A DNA stretch of 37,421 nucleotides from CAWULT01 sp963923455 (GTDB lineage: Bacteria; Acidobacteriota; Vicinamibacteria; Vicinamibacterales; UBA2999). A program made the translations under genes and the position numbers. A model generated the notes under the pieces. It was not told where the DNA came from and searched no databases. It saw only the letters and a program-made list of their open reading frames with translations. This document shows, in pieces, positions 26,001-33,595 of this stretch (position 1 is the first letter of the stretch; every line of letters starts with the position of its first letter). The stretch lies in contig CAWULT010000039.1 in assembly GCA_963923455.1 (NCBI GenBank), forward strand, positions 1-37,421, written 5' to 3'.

Positions 26001-26043
26001 CCAATCCGGCCGCCAGAAGCGTGCGCACTGTATTGAAGTTCAT
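23035..26043 (-). CDS. cpaC: AMIN-secretin-SH3 outer-membrane channel of the Tad-like pilus
   Basis: 1002 residues from the ATG at 26043, which has AAGGGCGAG upstream and starts a clear signal peptide (about 1-25, ending ALAQ). Residues about 38-140 resemble an AMIN domain, the peptidoglycan-binding module of PilQ. A Pro/Ala/Thr-rich linker (about 145-310) follows. Residues about 320-470 match the CpaC/RcpA N-terminal region (GSAFDF, ADDTLVRLNVVSPTEVLVTG, a BON-like strand set around GKSVILRGDV). The secretin core lies at about 620-900 (VGGTVPVPT, VLGGLLS, LLFLITPKVV). The C-terminal ~65 residues look like a bacterial SH3 domain (AENYYHVRT, DGWIAGDRL). It forms the outer-membrane pore of the pilus. 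AMIN and SH3 additions are not normal for CpaC. Confidence 0.88.
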   Translation of the reverse strand: MNFNTVRTLLAAGLVTIFATPALAQQSPASGSGSPRSGTRLESVSTTREGGRTFVDVTANGPFPRAWADIEESPNGSPTIIVDIPGVSTPYPANTSVGANGVVRVTTSNRKTDPAEARITIYLEKTMQFDVRRTGNTMRVSIGGDQSPSSERLTSPAAATRPTAAAVAPASVRSPAKEPGSVATAGRPAVDPAGAATRSAGAPGGAESSPSASAPAGARPAATGGRPSAPTRADAAAAPATPSSSTSARPIARVTDVATVAPPTGLRAPAEPVTRPGAQRSETTPARPVAPPRANAGSGQVFEPAPAGPTVAAPTPAGSEPPARRAPATVTLPAEPTLTQPIIDPLKEVQVTVGAGSAFDFSEPTTRIALADDTLVRLNVVSPTEVLVTGLKAGRTTLSVWYTSGRRALYPVIVEPNLSLVNSSLRDIHPSLLVSLGTDGKSVILRGDVTSETQARQARAMVEQLITVVTNGNAQGNAGPEAVRVVNLVRYPGSIGTPEDRLISAMSNIDQRIRVRRIQSGSEPSPDKDSYVLEGRVKDINSLVQAIVLAERQLGGTGTKVKSADENRVAFEQSNANGSANGAGGGMGANGTMTMLGAGSPPKNGLAAQAARGLLLTSESGRVVSFLQIDALPQVLVSVRVLQIDRNKFKRLGVNASFAKKTILGDDAFGVTTSMITGGGNGTSGSGRAGLGAVVVPPPTQPDDNASAKSLLALNVLGNLANLSGGYVDATRSFLAALDFLGEKKIARSVSEPNILTLSGEIASVLVGGTVPVPTTVANQVAVQTAFGFQQFGVRLDIRPTVDDQGVVALEVVPSIVSPTQTLGNGSVPGFRIQRVETTARVRNGESLVLGGLLSASEELQERRVPGLGWLPLFRNSGASDQNMELLFLITPKVVTTSSPEPLLPPLQFNHTPSRLGASGLDSASGLPVTMLGSPAVVVGKSGTCAELRSAATQTSEVKDCLVVDTEVSTFGRAENYYHVRTRTGQDGWIAGDRLRVTTERP

Positions 26044-26084
26044 CTCGCCCTTAAACGCAAAATAGTGGATGGAGCCGGCAGCCC

Positions 26085-26900
26085 TCACCGGAAGGTCAGG
26101 CGCTCTTCTTTGGCGCCAGTCAGGACCTGAACAGATGTGGTGACTTCCCGCCGCGGAAGCCTTGGCGTCGGCTTGGGCCGAAGGTCGATCAGCGTCCCAG
26201 CCTGCACCTCAGAGGCGGCATGGAGCACGACCTTCATCTTGGGACCGGAGGCCTCCGCAGCCGTGAGGTTGAGCGCGTCTTCGGGCCGCACGGCGAGCAC
26301 AAGGGCCGGGTCGCCGTCTCCACCTGACGGCTTCGAGCCAGGAACGGAAATGTCGATGCCCATCACTTTTCCGGTGTCGCCACCGGCGTCCTGGGTGGCA
26401 CTTCGCATGGCGCCCATCACGTAGGCGTCGTGAGCCACGGTACGAACGGGCTGACTCGCAACGGCCTGAAGGATGTCGAGCCGGTCACCGGCACGCAAGT
26501 CCCAGGTAGGCACGTCCATGGAGCCGATCCGAACGGTCAGCAGCAGCCGCCCCTGGGGAATGCTTTGTGCGACAGCGGGACGGGGGGGCCGTGGCGCCAA
26601 CTCCGGTCCGCGGAAGGGGGCGCCGTCGGCCTTCGCCACGAGCAATTTGCGTCCCTCGATCTCCCCCCGCGCGGCGACGACCCCTTCCGCGGAACGCAAC
26701 TGCGCGAGCCGAAGGTGCTTGGCCTGCAGCACGGTCCCCGCGGGAAGGTTCCCGGCGGGCACCCACGCCGGCACGGTCTCGCCTAGCAGGCGCGAGACCT
26801 GACGGTACCCAAGGAAGGCAATGAGGAGTACCGCGGCAGCCAAAAGGGCGGCGCGCGCAACGGTCAGACCATGGTCGATTCGCTTGGGTCTCGCGTGCAT
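26085..26900 (-). CDS. cpaB: CpaB/RcpC-type pilus assembly protein
   Basis: 271 residues with one N-terminal membrane span (about 14-31) and a periplasmic SAF-like domain (about 42-105; WVPAGNLPAGTVLQAKHL is the classic opening), followed by the conserved CpaB region with LLTVRIGSMDVPTWDLRAGD and VLAVRPEDALNLTAAE. CpaB proteins associate with the CpaC secretin and may contact peptidoglycan or the pilus in the periplasm. Here the gene directly precedes the secretin gene with a 41-bp gap, the usual Tad order. Confidence 0.9.
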   Translation of the reverse strand: MHARPKRIDHGLTVARAALLAAAVLLIAFLGYRQVSRLLGETVPAWVPAGNLPAGTVLQAKHLRLAQLRSAEGVVAARGEIEGRKLLVAKADGAPFRGPELAPRPPRPAVAQSIPQGRLLLTVRIGSMDVPTWDLRAGDRLDILQAVASQPVRTVAHDAYVMGAMRSATQDAGGDTGKVMGIDISVPGSKPSGGDGDPALVLAVRPEDALNLTAAEASGPKMKVVLHAASEVQAGTLIDLRPKPTPRLPRREVTTSVQVLTGAKEERLTFR

Positions 26901-26923
26901 GATGCCTCTATGCTGAGGCTCGT

Positions 26924-27409
26924 CTAGTTCGAGCCGTTCTCTGCCGCAGCACTGTTCGAGCGAGATGCCGCGGAAGGCCCTCGATAGACGAGGGCCCCAC
27001 TGACGGGCGTGTAGTACCCATCGGAGTCCGGGTCGTTGGCGAGCAGGTATTGAGTATTCGAGCTGCCCCAGCCTTCGTTGACGTCGCCGAGCGTGCCGGG
27101 TTCGACAATGGTGTTGTTATTGATCCAGCGAGTGCCGCCGGTGTTCCAGAGATTTTGGCTGCCCTGCACGTAGGTGTCGATGGCGGCCATCGTGTCCTTG
27201 ATTTCAGCGAGCGACTGGTCACGAAGTTTTGCCCAGCCGGTAATCAGGCCAAGGGACAAGATCAGGCCGATCATCAGAATCTCGAACGAAAAGACGTAAC
27301 CGCTCGGCCGACGCACGGAAACCCGATGGACGACTGGCGAGATGCGGGAGCGCATATAGGAGCAGCCCATCTTGCTTGAGTTGAGCCTCTTGGACCAGTT
27401 CGGCAGCAT
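26924..27409 (-). CDS. Small pilin-like protein 2 of the Tad-like locus
   Basis: 161 residues from the ATG at 27409; ATGs at 27370 and 27355 are alternatives and none has a decisive ribosome site. A basic leader ends in RRPSG, followed by YVFSFE and a ~19-residue hydrophobic helix (ILMIGLILSLGLITGWAKL), then KLRDQSLAEIKD and a small polar domain rich in Asn, Gly and Ser. The helix junction and the LITGxxKLRDQ motif match the neighbouring pilin-like gene, so the two are paralogues. Cleavage after the Gly by the locus's prepilin peptidase is expected. Its position after the first pilin gene and behind a hairpin suggests a minor pilin. Confidence 0.75.
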   Translation of the reverse strand: MLPNWSKRLNSSKMGCSYMRSRISPVVHRVSVRRPSGYVFSFEILMIGLILSLGLITGWAKLRDQSLAEIKDTMAAIDTYVQGSQNLWNTGGTRWINNNTIVEPGTLGDVNEGWGSSNTQYLLANDPDSDGYYTPVSGALVYRGPSAASRSNSAAAENGSN

Positions 27410-27442
27410 CAGACGCTCGCCGGATCGTCACAAGGGAGAAAT

Positions 27443-27484
27443 GCCTGGCGGTCGCGAATATTCAAGACTTCGCGCTCGCCAGGC
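27443..27484 (-). terminator. Strong intercistronic hairpin between the two small pilin genes
   Basis: GCCTGGCG-x2-CGCGAA and its complement TTCGCG-x2-CGCCAGGC (two mismatched positions) form a stem of about 16 bases around a ten-base loop. It lies between the stop of the upstream pilin gene (27498) and the next start (27409). On the minus strand only a mixed pyrimidine tract follows, so it is probably an attenuator or RNA-stabilising 3' end giving the first pilin a higher dose, rather than a full terminator. Confidence 0.6.
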
Positions 27485-27497
27485 GAACCTAGATCTA

Positions 27498-27857
27498 TTA
27501 GTCGATGTTGTCTTCCTCGGCCGCGTTGGACTCGCTCGGGTTCGGCGCGCCGTAGTACACGACAACCTTGCCGTCTCCACCGACCTCTGTCCCGTTGTCC
27601 GGGTTGTCGTTGAAGGCAAAGCCGGAGACGGTGGCCACGTTGGTGCCCGAGGTGTTCCAGTTCGTCCCCTGAATCGTGTAGCTCTGGTTGATGGAACCGA
27701 TCGCCGCAGCCGAATCCGACAGTTCCGCGATTGTCTGGTCGCGGAGCTTGGACAGCCCGGTGATGAGCCCGATAGCAAGGATCGTGGTCACGAGCAGGAG
27801 CTCGGCGGTGACCACAAATCCGGAATTCTTACGCTTGTTGTTGATCTTCTTGAGCAT
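27498..27857 (-). CDS. Small pilin-like protein 1 of the Tad-like locus (probable major pilin)
   Basis: 119 residues from the ATG at 27857, preceded by GGAGAAAAG. The short, strongly basic leader (LKKINNKRKNSG) is typical of prepilins. Then follow FVVTAE and a hydrophobic helix (LLLVTTILAIGLITGL), SKLRDQTIAELSD, and a small polar C-terminal domain ending EEDNID. Cleavage between G and F would leave the glutamate at position +6; it is +5 in ordinary type IV and Flp pilins. Lys- and Asn-rich leader codons differ from the GC-rich surroundings. Its place in mid-operon, strong ribosome site and downstream hairpin suggest it is the most abundant product, hence the probable major subunit. Confidence 0.78.
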   Translation of the reverse strand: MLKKINNKRKNSGFVVTAELLLVTTILAIGLITGLSKLRDQTIAELSDSAAAIGSINQSYTIQGTNWNTSGTNVATVSGFAFNDNPDNGTEVGGDGKVVVYYGAPNPSESNAAEEDNID

Positions 27858-27987
27858 GGTTGTTCTTTTCTCCGTTAACGGCAGTGTTGTCGACATACTC
27901 TTCTCGCCGGTGTCGGCAGTCAGACTGACAATGGGTAGGGTCACAGATGTCATCCCGTCGTGTCAGTTCGCCCGTGAACTCGGGTGA

Positions 27988-28803
27988 TCACCTCAATGCC
28001 CGCGCGAGAGCCTCCAGACCTGCCATGAACTGGATGCCGAGGGGCACGACCACGAGCGCGACGAACATCGGAAAGCTGCACAGCACGATCGGCAGGAGGA
28101 TCTCTGCATTGGCCTTGTCAAGACGCTTCAAACCGTCCTCTCTCCGCTTGGCGCGCGCGAGGTCGGCCTGCGCTTTCAGGACGCTCTCGAGGGAGACGCC
28201 GCGTGTCGCGCCGAGCGCGATCGCATCGGCCAGCGCACGCAGCTCATCGACACCCGTGCGGTCCGCGAGGCTGGCGAAGGCCGCGGTGCGGTCTCGGCCG
28301 ACCCCAAGTTCGGTGACGATGCGATCGATTTCGTCGGCGAGGGGGTGCTTCGGCGACAGCCCCTGCTGCGCGGACCTGCGAAAGGCCTCGTCGATCGTCA
28401 TCCCGGCCTGGAGCAGAGACAACATCAGGTCCAAGAAGAACGAGAGTGAACGTCGAATGGCCTTCTGGCGCTGCCGGCGAACCAAGGCCAGCAGCGCATC
28501 CGGAACGGCGGCGCCGAAGGGAACGGCCAGCAGCAGCATCGTCGGGCCCCCACCCAGCTCACCAAGAATCATGGGAAGGATGAGAGCCGAGGCGATGCGG
28601 GCGCCTACGAGTACGGGCCCGACCGACTCCGGCGTCAGGCCGGCCTGCCGCATGAGCCGCCAGTCGTAGGTGCGGACGACCGGCGGCGCCACCCCGGCTG
28701 GCAAGCCGAATGCGCCTGGCAGCAGGCGCCGGCGCTCCATCCACACGAGGGCCGCGCTGACGGCGACGAACAGGACCAGGGCCAGGACATCGCTGCTCTC
28801 CAT
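27988..28803 (-). CDS. tadC: TadC-type inner-membrane platform protein
   Basis: 271 residues of the GspF/TadC class. An N-terminal span (about 5-22), further spans at about 75-105, and the conserved cytoplasmic T2SSF region follow (RRSLSFFLDLMLSLLQAGMT, DEAFRR, FASLADRTGVDELRALA, GVSLESVLKAQ), then C-terminal hydrophobic segments (ILLPIVLCSFPMFVALVVV). With TadB it forms the inner-membrane platform that couples the TadA ATPase to pilin polymerisation. It starts one base after the tadB stop. Confidence 0.93.
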   Translation of the reverse strand: MESSDVLALVLFVAVSAALVWMERRRLLPGAFGLPAGVAPPVVRTYDWRLMRQAGLTPESVGPVLVGARIASALILPMILGELGGGPTMLLLAVPFGAAVPDALLALVRRQRQKAIRRSLSFFLDLMLSLLQAGMTIDEAFRRSAQQGLSPKHPLADEIDRIVTELGVGRDRTAAFASLADRTGVDELRALADAIALGATRGVSLESVLKAQADLARAKRREDGLKRLDKANAEILLPIVLCSFPMFVALVVVPLGIQFMAGLEALARALR

Positions 28804-28804
28804 C

Positions 28805-29707
28805 TCACAACTCCCGGGCGAGAATGCGCCAAATCCACAGCGCTCCGATCAGCTGCAGGACGACGGCGAAGAAGAGAATCGCCGGCCCGAGCGGAAGCTT
28901 GGCGATCGCGTCGAACCAGCCAGGCTCCAGGTAGGCCAGGACCGGGGCGACGAGGTATGGCAGCAGCACGACCACCACCGCCGTGATCCGCGCACCGGCC
29001 AGCTGCGCACGGACCTGCCGTTGTTGGCGCCAGCGGTCTCGCAGCGTTTCGTTGAGGGCCCGCAGCAGTGGGGTCAACTCACCGCCGGCCTGGGACTTGG
29101 CTGCCACCGCGACCGTGAACAGGCGGACGCCCTCGCTGTCGTAACGTTCGTTCAGCCGGGCGAACGCGCGTTCGAAGGGCATGGACAACGAGAGACGGTG
29201 GAGCACCTCGTTGAGCTCGCCGTGCAGGGGCTGGCGAGACACAGAGGCAGCAGTGGCGAGGGCCTGGGTGAGACTGCTGCCCGCCTGCATCGTGCCGGCA
29301 GCCAGGTCGATGGCATCCGTGAGCTGGTGCTCGATCTTGTTCGCACGCCTCCGTGCCACTTCGTTCACCGCTGCCCAGGGGATGTAGACTGCAAACGCGC
29401 CCCCCACGATGGCGGCAAACGGCACGTCTGGAAGCAATTGGAGCACCCAGTAGCCGGCAGTGGCCACCGCGAGGCTGATGCCGAACAGGTAGGCCTCCGC
29501 AGGGCCCGGCAGGCCCGCCGAGCGAAGGCGCCGCTCGAGGAGCCGCGGTGGAGGGGGCGACGTCGCGGCGGTGTCGGTCGACGACAGGTAGTCGACGTGG
29601 GCCGACTCTCTTCGCTGCCTGGTCCAGCCGACGAGCACATCTTTGCCCGCATAGCCGGCCGCGGCTGCGGCGAACAGGAGTCCGAGGACTTCGAGGTACG
29701 TCTCCAT
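28805..29707 (-). CDS. tadB: TadB-type inner-membrane platform protein
   Basis: 300 residues with an N-terminal span (about 5-22), two spans near 75-115, the T2SSF domain (KIEHQLTDAIDLAAGTMQAG, LTQALATAA, ERYDSEGVRLFTVAVAAKSQAGGEL, LNETLRDRWRQQRQVRAQLAGARITA) and two C-terminal spans. It pairs with TadC as the platform of the pilus. It lies nine bases after tadA and is immediately followed by tadC, the standard A-B-C order. Confidence 0.93.
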   Translation of the reverse strand: METYLEVLGLLFAAAAAGYAGKDVLVGWTRQRRESAHVDYLSSTDTAATSPPPPRLLERRLRSAGLPGPAEAYLFGISLAVATAGYWVLQLLPDVPFAAIVGGAFAVYIPWAAVNEVARRRANKIEHQLTDAIDLAAGTMQAGSSLTQALATAASVSRQPLHGELNEVLHRLSLSMPFERAFARLNERYDSEGVRLFTVAVAAKSQAGGELTPLLRALNETLRDRWRQQRQVRAQLAGARITAVVVVLLPYLVAPVLAYLEPGWFDAIAKLPLGPAILFFAVVLQLIGALWIWRILAREL

Positions 29708-29716
29708 AATGGGCTC

Positions 29717-31006
29717 TCAGGGATGGACGGGGGCCAGCAGGGCTGCCAGGTGTCGGCCCTGCTCGTACCGAAAGCGCGGCTGAAGCGTCTGTGTGGACGG
29801 GTCCATTTCGTCGATCTCGACGACGCGGCGTGACCCATCGGGGGCTCGGTGGAGCTGGACGACGAGCTGGATCGTCGTCGCAATGAGTTCTCGGACAGCC
29901 AGGCTCGGGAGTGGAAAGCCGGCGAGCATCACGAGGCTCTCCAGCCGGCGCAGCGCGTCGTTCGCGCTGTTCGCGTGCACGGTCGTCAGGCTGCCCGCGT
30001 GGCCGGTGTTCATCGCCTGCAACATGTCGAAGACCTCAGGCCCACGAACCTCACCGACGATCAACCTGTCGGCTCGCATGCGAAGCGCGTTGCGAACCAG
30101 GGTGCGCAGCGTGACCTCCCCTTTGCCTTCGTTGTTGGGCAGCCGCGATTCGAGGGAGATCACGTGCGGGTGCGGCAGGCGCAACTCGGCGGTCTCCTCG
30201 ATGGTCACGATTCTGGCATCGTCGGGAATGGAGCCGGCGAGCACGTTCAACAGCGTGGTCTTGCCCGAGCCGACACCACCCGAGATCACGACGTTTGCGC
30301 CCAGAGCCACCTTCCGCGTGAGGTAGTCGGCCATGTCCGTGCTGAGAGTGCCGGCCGCGCTCAACTGCTCGAGCGTGAACGGAACGGCGCGTGCCCGGCG
30401 AATGCAGAGCACCGGGGCCGGGGTCAGGGGCGGGACCACGGCATGCAGGCGGCTGCCGTCGCTCAGACGGACGTCGACGTATGGGGAGGCCGTGTCGATG
30501 TGCCGGTCGTGCGCACTCACCAGGCGGTTGATGAAATGCGTCAGGTGGGCTTCACTGTCGAAACGGACCGCCGTCTCCTCGAGACGCCCGAACCTGTCGA
30601 CGAACACGGTCTCGGGCCCGTTGACGAGCACGTCCGAGACGGTCGCGTCCGCCAACAGCGGCGCCAGGGGGCCCAGACCTGTCGCTTCCGCGACGAGTTC
30701 CCGCTCGAGTTCGTCCTGCTCGCGGGGTGTCAGCGGCTGCGCGTCGTACCGTTCGAACGTGGCGGCAATCACGCGCCGCACGCGGCCGCGCACGGCGGCC
30801 GGGTCCTGCAGTCCCCGTGCGCCGCTCGCCTCGATGTCGAGCAGCAGGCGATCGAAGAGGTCGCGCCGGAGCTGTTGGTGCGGCCCTGGCGTCGGGCTTC
30901 CCGATCGCGTCTGCGCGGTTGATCGCTCGAGGCGCTGCCCCATGGCGGCACGTCCGGTTCGCCATGCGCGCCCCAATTCGAGACGAAGGGACGGATGGGG
31001 CGTCAT
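29717..31006 (-). CDS. tadA: TadA/CpaF secretion ATPase
   Basis: 429 residues. An N-terminal helical region (about 45-110) is followed by the T2SS E/CpaF core: Walker A GGVGSGKTT (243-251), an Asp box (RIVTIEETAELRL, about 265-277), a Walker B region RLIVGEVRG (about 314-322) and a His box (GHAGSLTTVHANS, about 335-347). It is the hexameric cytoplasmic motor powering pilus extension, and in Tad systems also retraction. All catalytic elements are present. Its ATG overlaps the stop of the CpaE/TadZ gene by four bases. Confidence 0.96.
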   Translation of the reverse strand: MTPHPSLRLELGRAWRTGRAAMGQRLERSTAQTRSGSPTPGPHQQLRRDLFDRLLLDIEASGARGLQDPAAVRGRVRRVIAATFERYDAQPLTPREQDELERELVAEATGLGPLAPLLADATVSDVLVNGPETVFVDRFGRLEETAVRFDSEAHLTHFINRLVSAHDRHIDTASPYVDVRLSDGSRLHAVVPPLTPAPVLCIRRARAVPFTLEQLSAAGTLSTDMADYLTRKVALGANVVISGGVGSGKTTLLNVLAGSIPDDARIVTIEETAELRLPHPHVISLESRLPNNEGKGEVTLRTLVRNALRMRADRLIVGEVRGPEVFDMLQAMNTGHAGSLTTVHANSANDALRRLESLVMLAGFPLPSLAVRELIATTIQLVVQLHRAPDGSRRVVEIDEMDPSTQTLQPRFRYEQGRHLAALLAPVHP

Positions 31007-32145
31007 CTGGCTGCGACGGCTCCGACAGCCGTGGTCGCCAGGATGTCGTCGACGATCGACGACAGGGCGATCTGGACGGCCGAGGCCATCCGACCGCCGG
31101 CCATCGGGCGGCCCTTGGTGGCCGCGATGACGAAGTTGCGGTCGTATGGAACCAGGTGATTCACGCCCCGACCGAGCCGCTCGCGAAGCGTCCGTTCCGT
31201 CAGGTTCCCGTCGAAGCTGCTGAACTTGCTGACGATCAGGCTGATTCGCTCAGGCCCGAAGCCCTCGCGCTCCAGCAACCGTACGAGGGCCGATGTCCCG
31301 ACGACCGTCGGCGTCACGGCGTCGGTCACCACCATCACACGGTCTGCGGAGTCGAGAACGGCCAGGTTCAACAAGTCGAGCGAAGGGGCCGTGTCCACGA
31401 TCACCCACTTGAAGCGACGGCGGAGGTCCACCAGCAATCGCGTGATGTCCTCTGGCGTCACGGAGGCCCCGTCCAGGGGTTCACGTGGCGCCGCGAGCAG
31501 GCTCAGCCCCGTGCCGGGCTCGTCTGTCAGGCAGGCCGTGAGCGCCGCACCGCCTCGCGGGTCGCGGACGAAAGCTGAGAGGTCCCGGACAGGGTTGAGA
31601 CCAAGGTAGGCGGCCGCCGCCCCGAAGTGCACCGCTGCGTCGCACAGCACCACCGAGCCACCGCCCTGGCTGGCGGCGAGCAGGACGCCGACGTTTACGG
31701 CGAGCGACGTCGTGCCGACGCCACCCTGGTGGGAATAGAAAGCGATGACCTTTCCCTCGGCCGGGGAATGCTGGTCGCGGGAGGTCAGGGCGGCGAGGGC
31801 TCCGATCACCTCCTCGTCGGACGGCGGCACCTCGACGAAATCGCCGATGCCAGCCCTGGTCAGGTCGCGGAGCATCGCCCAGTCGCCTCTCAGCAGCAAC
31901 GGGTTGTACAGGCCGACCAGGAGACGGCCCGGCGACCTGAGTTCCCCACCGACACTGGCGATGACCCCTTTGTCGACACCGACATCGACGAAGACGAGGT
32001 GGGGATCGAGATCGCGCGCGCGGCGCAGGCCGTCGGCCAGGCTCGCGGCCCCCTGCACGACGAGGGCCTGCCGGCTCTGGCGCAGCGCCCGCTCGATGGC
32101 CAGGCGAACACTCTCGTCAGCGTGAACGATCAGAATCCGGTGCAT
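31003..32145 (-). CDS. cpaE: CpaE/TadZ-type pilus localisation protein
   Basis: 380 residues from the ATG at 32145, preceded by GAGGAG; a longer frame reaches 32196 but overlaps the upstream gene. A degenerate receiver-like N-terminal domain (about 1-115) is fused to a MinD/ParA-type P-loop domain (about 128-380). The nucleotide loop reads SHQGGVGTTS (about 138-147): both lysines of the MinD/ParA consensus KGGxGKT are missing, the first replaced by Gln and the second by Thr. Other motifs (VVLCDAAVHFGAAAAYLGL, WVIVDTAPSLDLLNL, ISLIVSKFS) are kept. CpaE/TadZ recruits the Tad machine to its cellular site. The lost lysines suggest a structural, not fast-cycling, nucleotide site. Confidence 0.88.
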   Translation of the reverse strand: MHRILIVHADESVRLAIERALRQSRQALVVQGAASLADGLRRARDLDPHLVFVDVGVDKGVIASVGGELRSPGRLLVGLYNPLLLRGDWAMLRDLTRAGIGDFVEVPPSDEEVIGALAALTSRDQHSPAEGKVIAFYSHQGGVGTTSLAVNVGVLLAASQGGGSVVLCDAAVHFGAAAAYLGLNPVRDLSAFVRDPRGGAALTACLTDEPGTGLSLLAAPREPLDGASVTPEDITRLLVDLRRRFKWVIVDTAPSLDLLNLAVLDSADRVMVVTDAVTPTVVGTSALVRLLEREGFGPERISLIVSKFSSFDGNLTERTLRERLGRGVNHLVPYDRNFVIAATKGRPMAGGRMASAVQIALSSIVDDILATTAVGAVAAR

Positions 32146-32171
32146 CGCTCCTCGACTCTCGCCCGTGCCCG

Positions 32172-33593
32172 TCAATTGCACTCGCCGTTGGGACACGGCA
32201 GCGCAGGAGCGGCGCGCGGGGTTTCGAACACCAGCCGGAAAGGCAACGTGTAGTAGTTGTCGAAAGTCATGATTTCGGTCCCGGCCACGAGATCGGCGGG
32301 GAGGGTCGGCACGGCATAGCAGGGCGGCGACGGTGTAGTGGCCGTGGGCGGATCGATGCTCTGGGATCGCCAGACATAGCCGGCAACCGCGTCTGCGCTG
32401 ACAGTCACGTCGTTCGGCACGACGGCAATTTCCGACGCCGCGAGGGTGGTGCAGTAGGCTTGATTACTGTGGTCCCCAACGTTCGCGTGTTGCGCCTTCA
32501 TGATGCAGGTATCGCTTCGGGGGGCTTTGATGAAGTAGGCCTTCGCCTGTTGGTCCACGGCCGCGGAGGTCAGCTCGGCATAGTACGAAAGACCCATGAC
32601 CAGGGTTTCCGGCGAAGAGAACGTGAACTCAGTGAGAGTAAAAGAGCCGGTAACGTCACTGGTCGACAGAGTTTTCGACTTCAGGAGCGTGCCCGTGTTG
32701 TCAGTCCCCTGGTACAGGCTCAGCGTGACGGTTGCCGTGGTAGACGGGCCTCGTTTGATGGTGAAGTAGCCACCTGCGAAGACCAGAGCGGACGGTGCGG
32801 TAAATGTCCAGCTCTTCGAGTGGTTTATATCAATCTGCGTCTGCGCTCCGGTCTGTCCGGTGTAGAGATAGTAGTCACCGACGGTCGCGGCCTGCACGGG
32901 CAAGGATGCCCACTCCCGTAGGCCCCGCGCGAAGCGGACGCCGGCATCGGAGATGCGACTACGCCACTCGGTCACCGCGCGCGGGAGCACGGAGACACGG
33001 CGGCCGATGGCGAGCAGGGCCTCCCAACTGCGGGCCAGCAACGGCGCAGAGGGATCTGGCCCTGGCCGCAACGACGCATAGGCCACAGAGTCGACGTACA
33101 GTTTGTGGTTATTGCCCATGGCCGTGGCGAGGGCAAAGTCCTGATAGAGGAATCCCGTCGGGATGTTGTCGTTCGACTGTGTTGGGGACGTGGCCTCGGA
33201 AGCCTTGCGCACCCGCGGATTCGTGGTGCACTGGTCGTCGTCGTAGAACACCTCGGCATACGTGGTCAGACGCGTGGGCCGGACACCCAGCGGAATCCCG
33301 CCGCTCTTCTTCTGCTCACGGAAGACGATGATGGGAGCCTCGAAGGGGTCCCAGCCGATAGCCGTGCCGAGTACGTTCGGGGTGCCGCTCTTCGAATCCA
33401 CCACGACGGGCTGTGAATACGGGGCCTTGCGGTAGAAGTAGTCGTCCAGGTAGAGCGTGTAGGCCTTGCGCGTCAGGAGCACGGCCCCGAACAGCAGGGG
33501 CAGCACGAAGACGGCCGTCACCAGCAGAAACTCGACAGTCACGACGAACCCGGCGGTTCGCCGCTGCGCCGGCTCCACAGGCAGGTTACGCAT
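32172..33593 (-). CDS. Large pseudopilin-like protein with inserted beta-sandwich (candidate pilus-tip adhesin)
   Basis: 473 residues from the ATG at 33593 (GGGGAG upstream; two bases after the previous stop). A leader RRTAG is followed by FVVTVE and a hydrophobic helix (FLLVTAVFVLPLLFGAVLL), then a soluble domain. Residues up to about 165 and the last ~85 align with the next gene upstream (shared GxDPFEAPxxVFR, VFY, YVWxSQxI, PPCYAVP and a C-terminal CxxGEC). Between them lies an extra segment of about 215 residues, including a beta-rich stretch (SKSWTFTAPSALVFAGGYF through YYAELTS) like a carbohydrate-binding or jelly-roll domain. It looks like a TadE/TadF-class minor pilin that gained a ligand-binding module. 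Confidence 0.72.
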   Translation of the reverse strand: MRNLPVEPAQRRTAGFVVTVEFLLVTAVFVLPLLFGAVLLTRKAYTLYLDDYFYRKAPYSQPVVVDSKSGTPNVLGTAIGWDPFEAPIIVFREQKKSGGIPLGVRPTRLTTYAEVFYDDDQCTTNPRVRKASEATSPTQSNDNIPTGFLYQDFALATAMGNNHKLYVDSVAYASLRPGPDPSAPLLARSWEALLAIGRRVSVLPRAVTEWRSRISDAGVRFARGLREWASLPVQAATVGDYYLYTGQTGAQTQIDINHSKSWTFTAPSALVFAGGYFTIKRGPSTTATVTLSLYQGTDNTGTLLKSKTLSTSDVTGSFTLTEFTFSSPETLVMGLSYYAELTSAAVDQQAKAYFIKAPRSDTCIMKAQHANVGDHSNQAYCTTLAASEIAVVPNDVTVSADAVAGYVWRSQSIDPPTATTPSPPCYAVPTLPADLVAGTEIMTFDNYYTLPFRLVFETPRAAPALPCPNGECN

Positions 33594-33595
33594 CG

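Noticed and set aside
32146..32196. Upstream extension of CpaE/TadZ
   Set aside because: The extra residues overlap the preceding pseudopilin gene, and the ATG at 32145 has a strong ribosome site and a receiver-like start.
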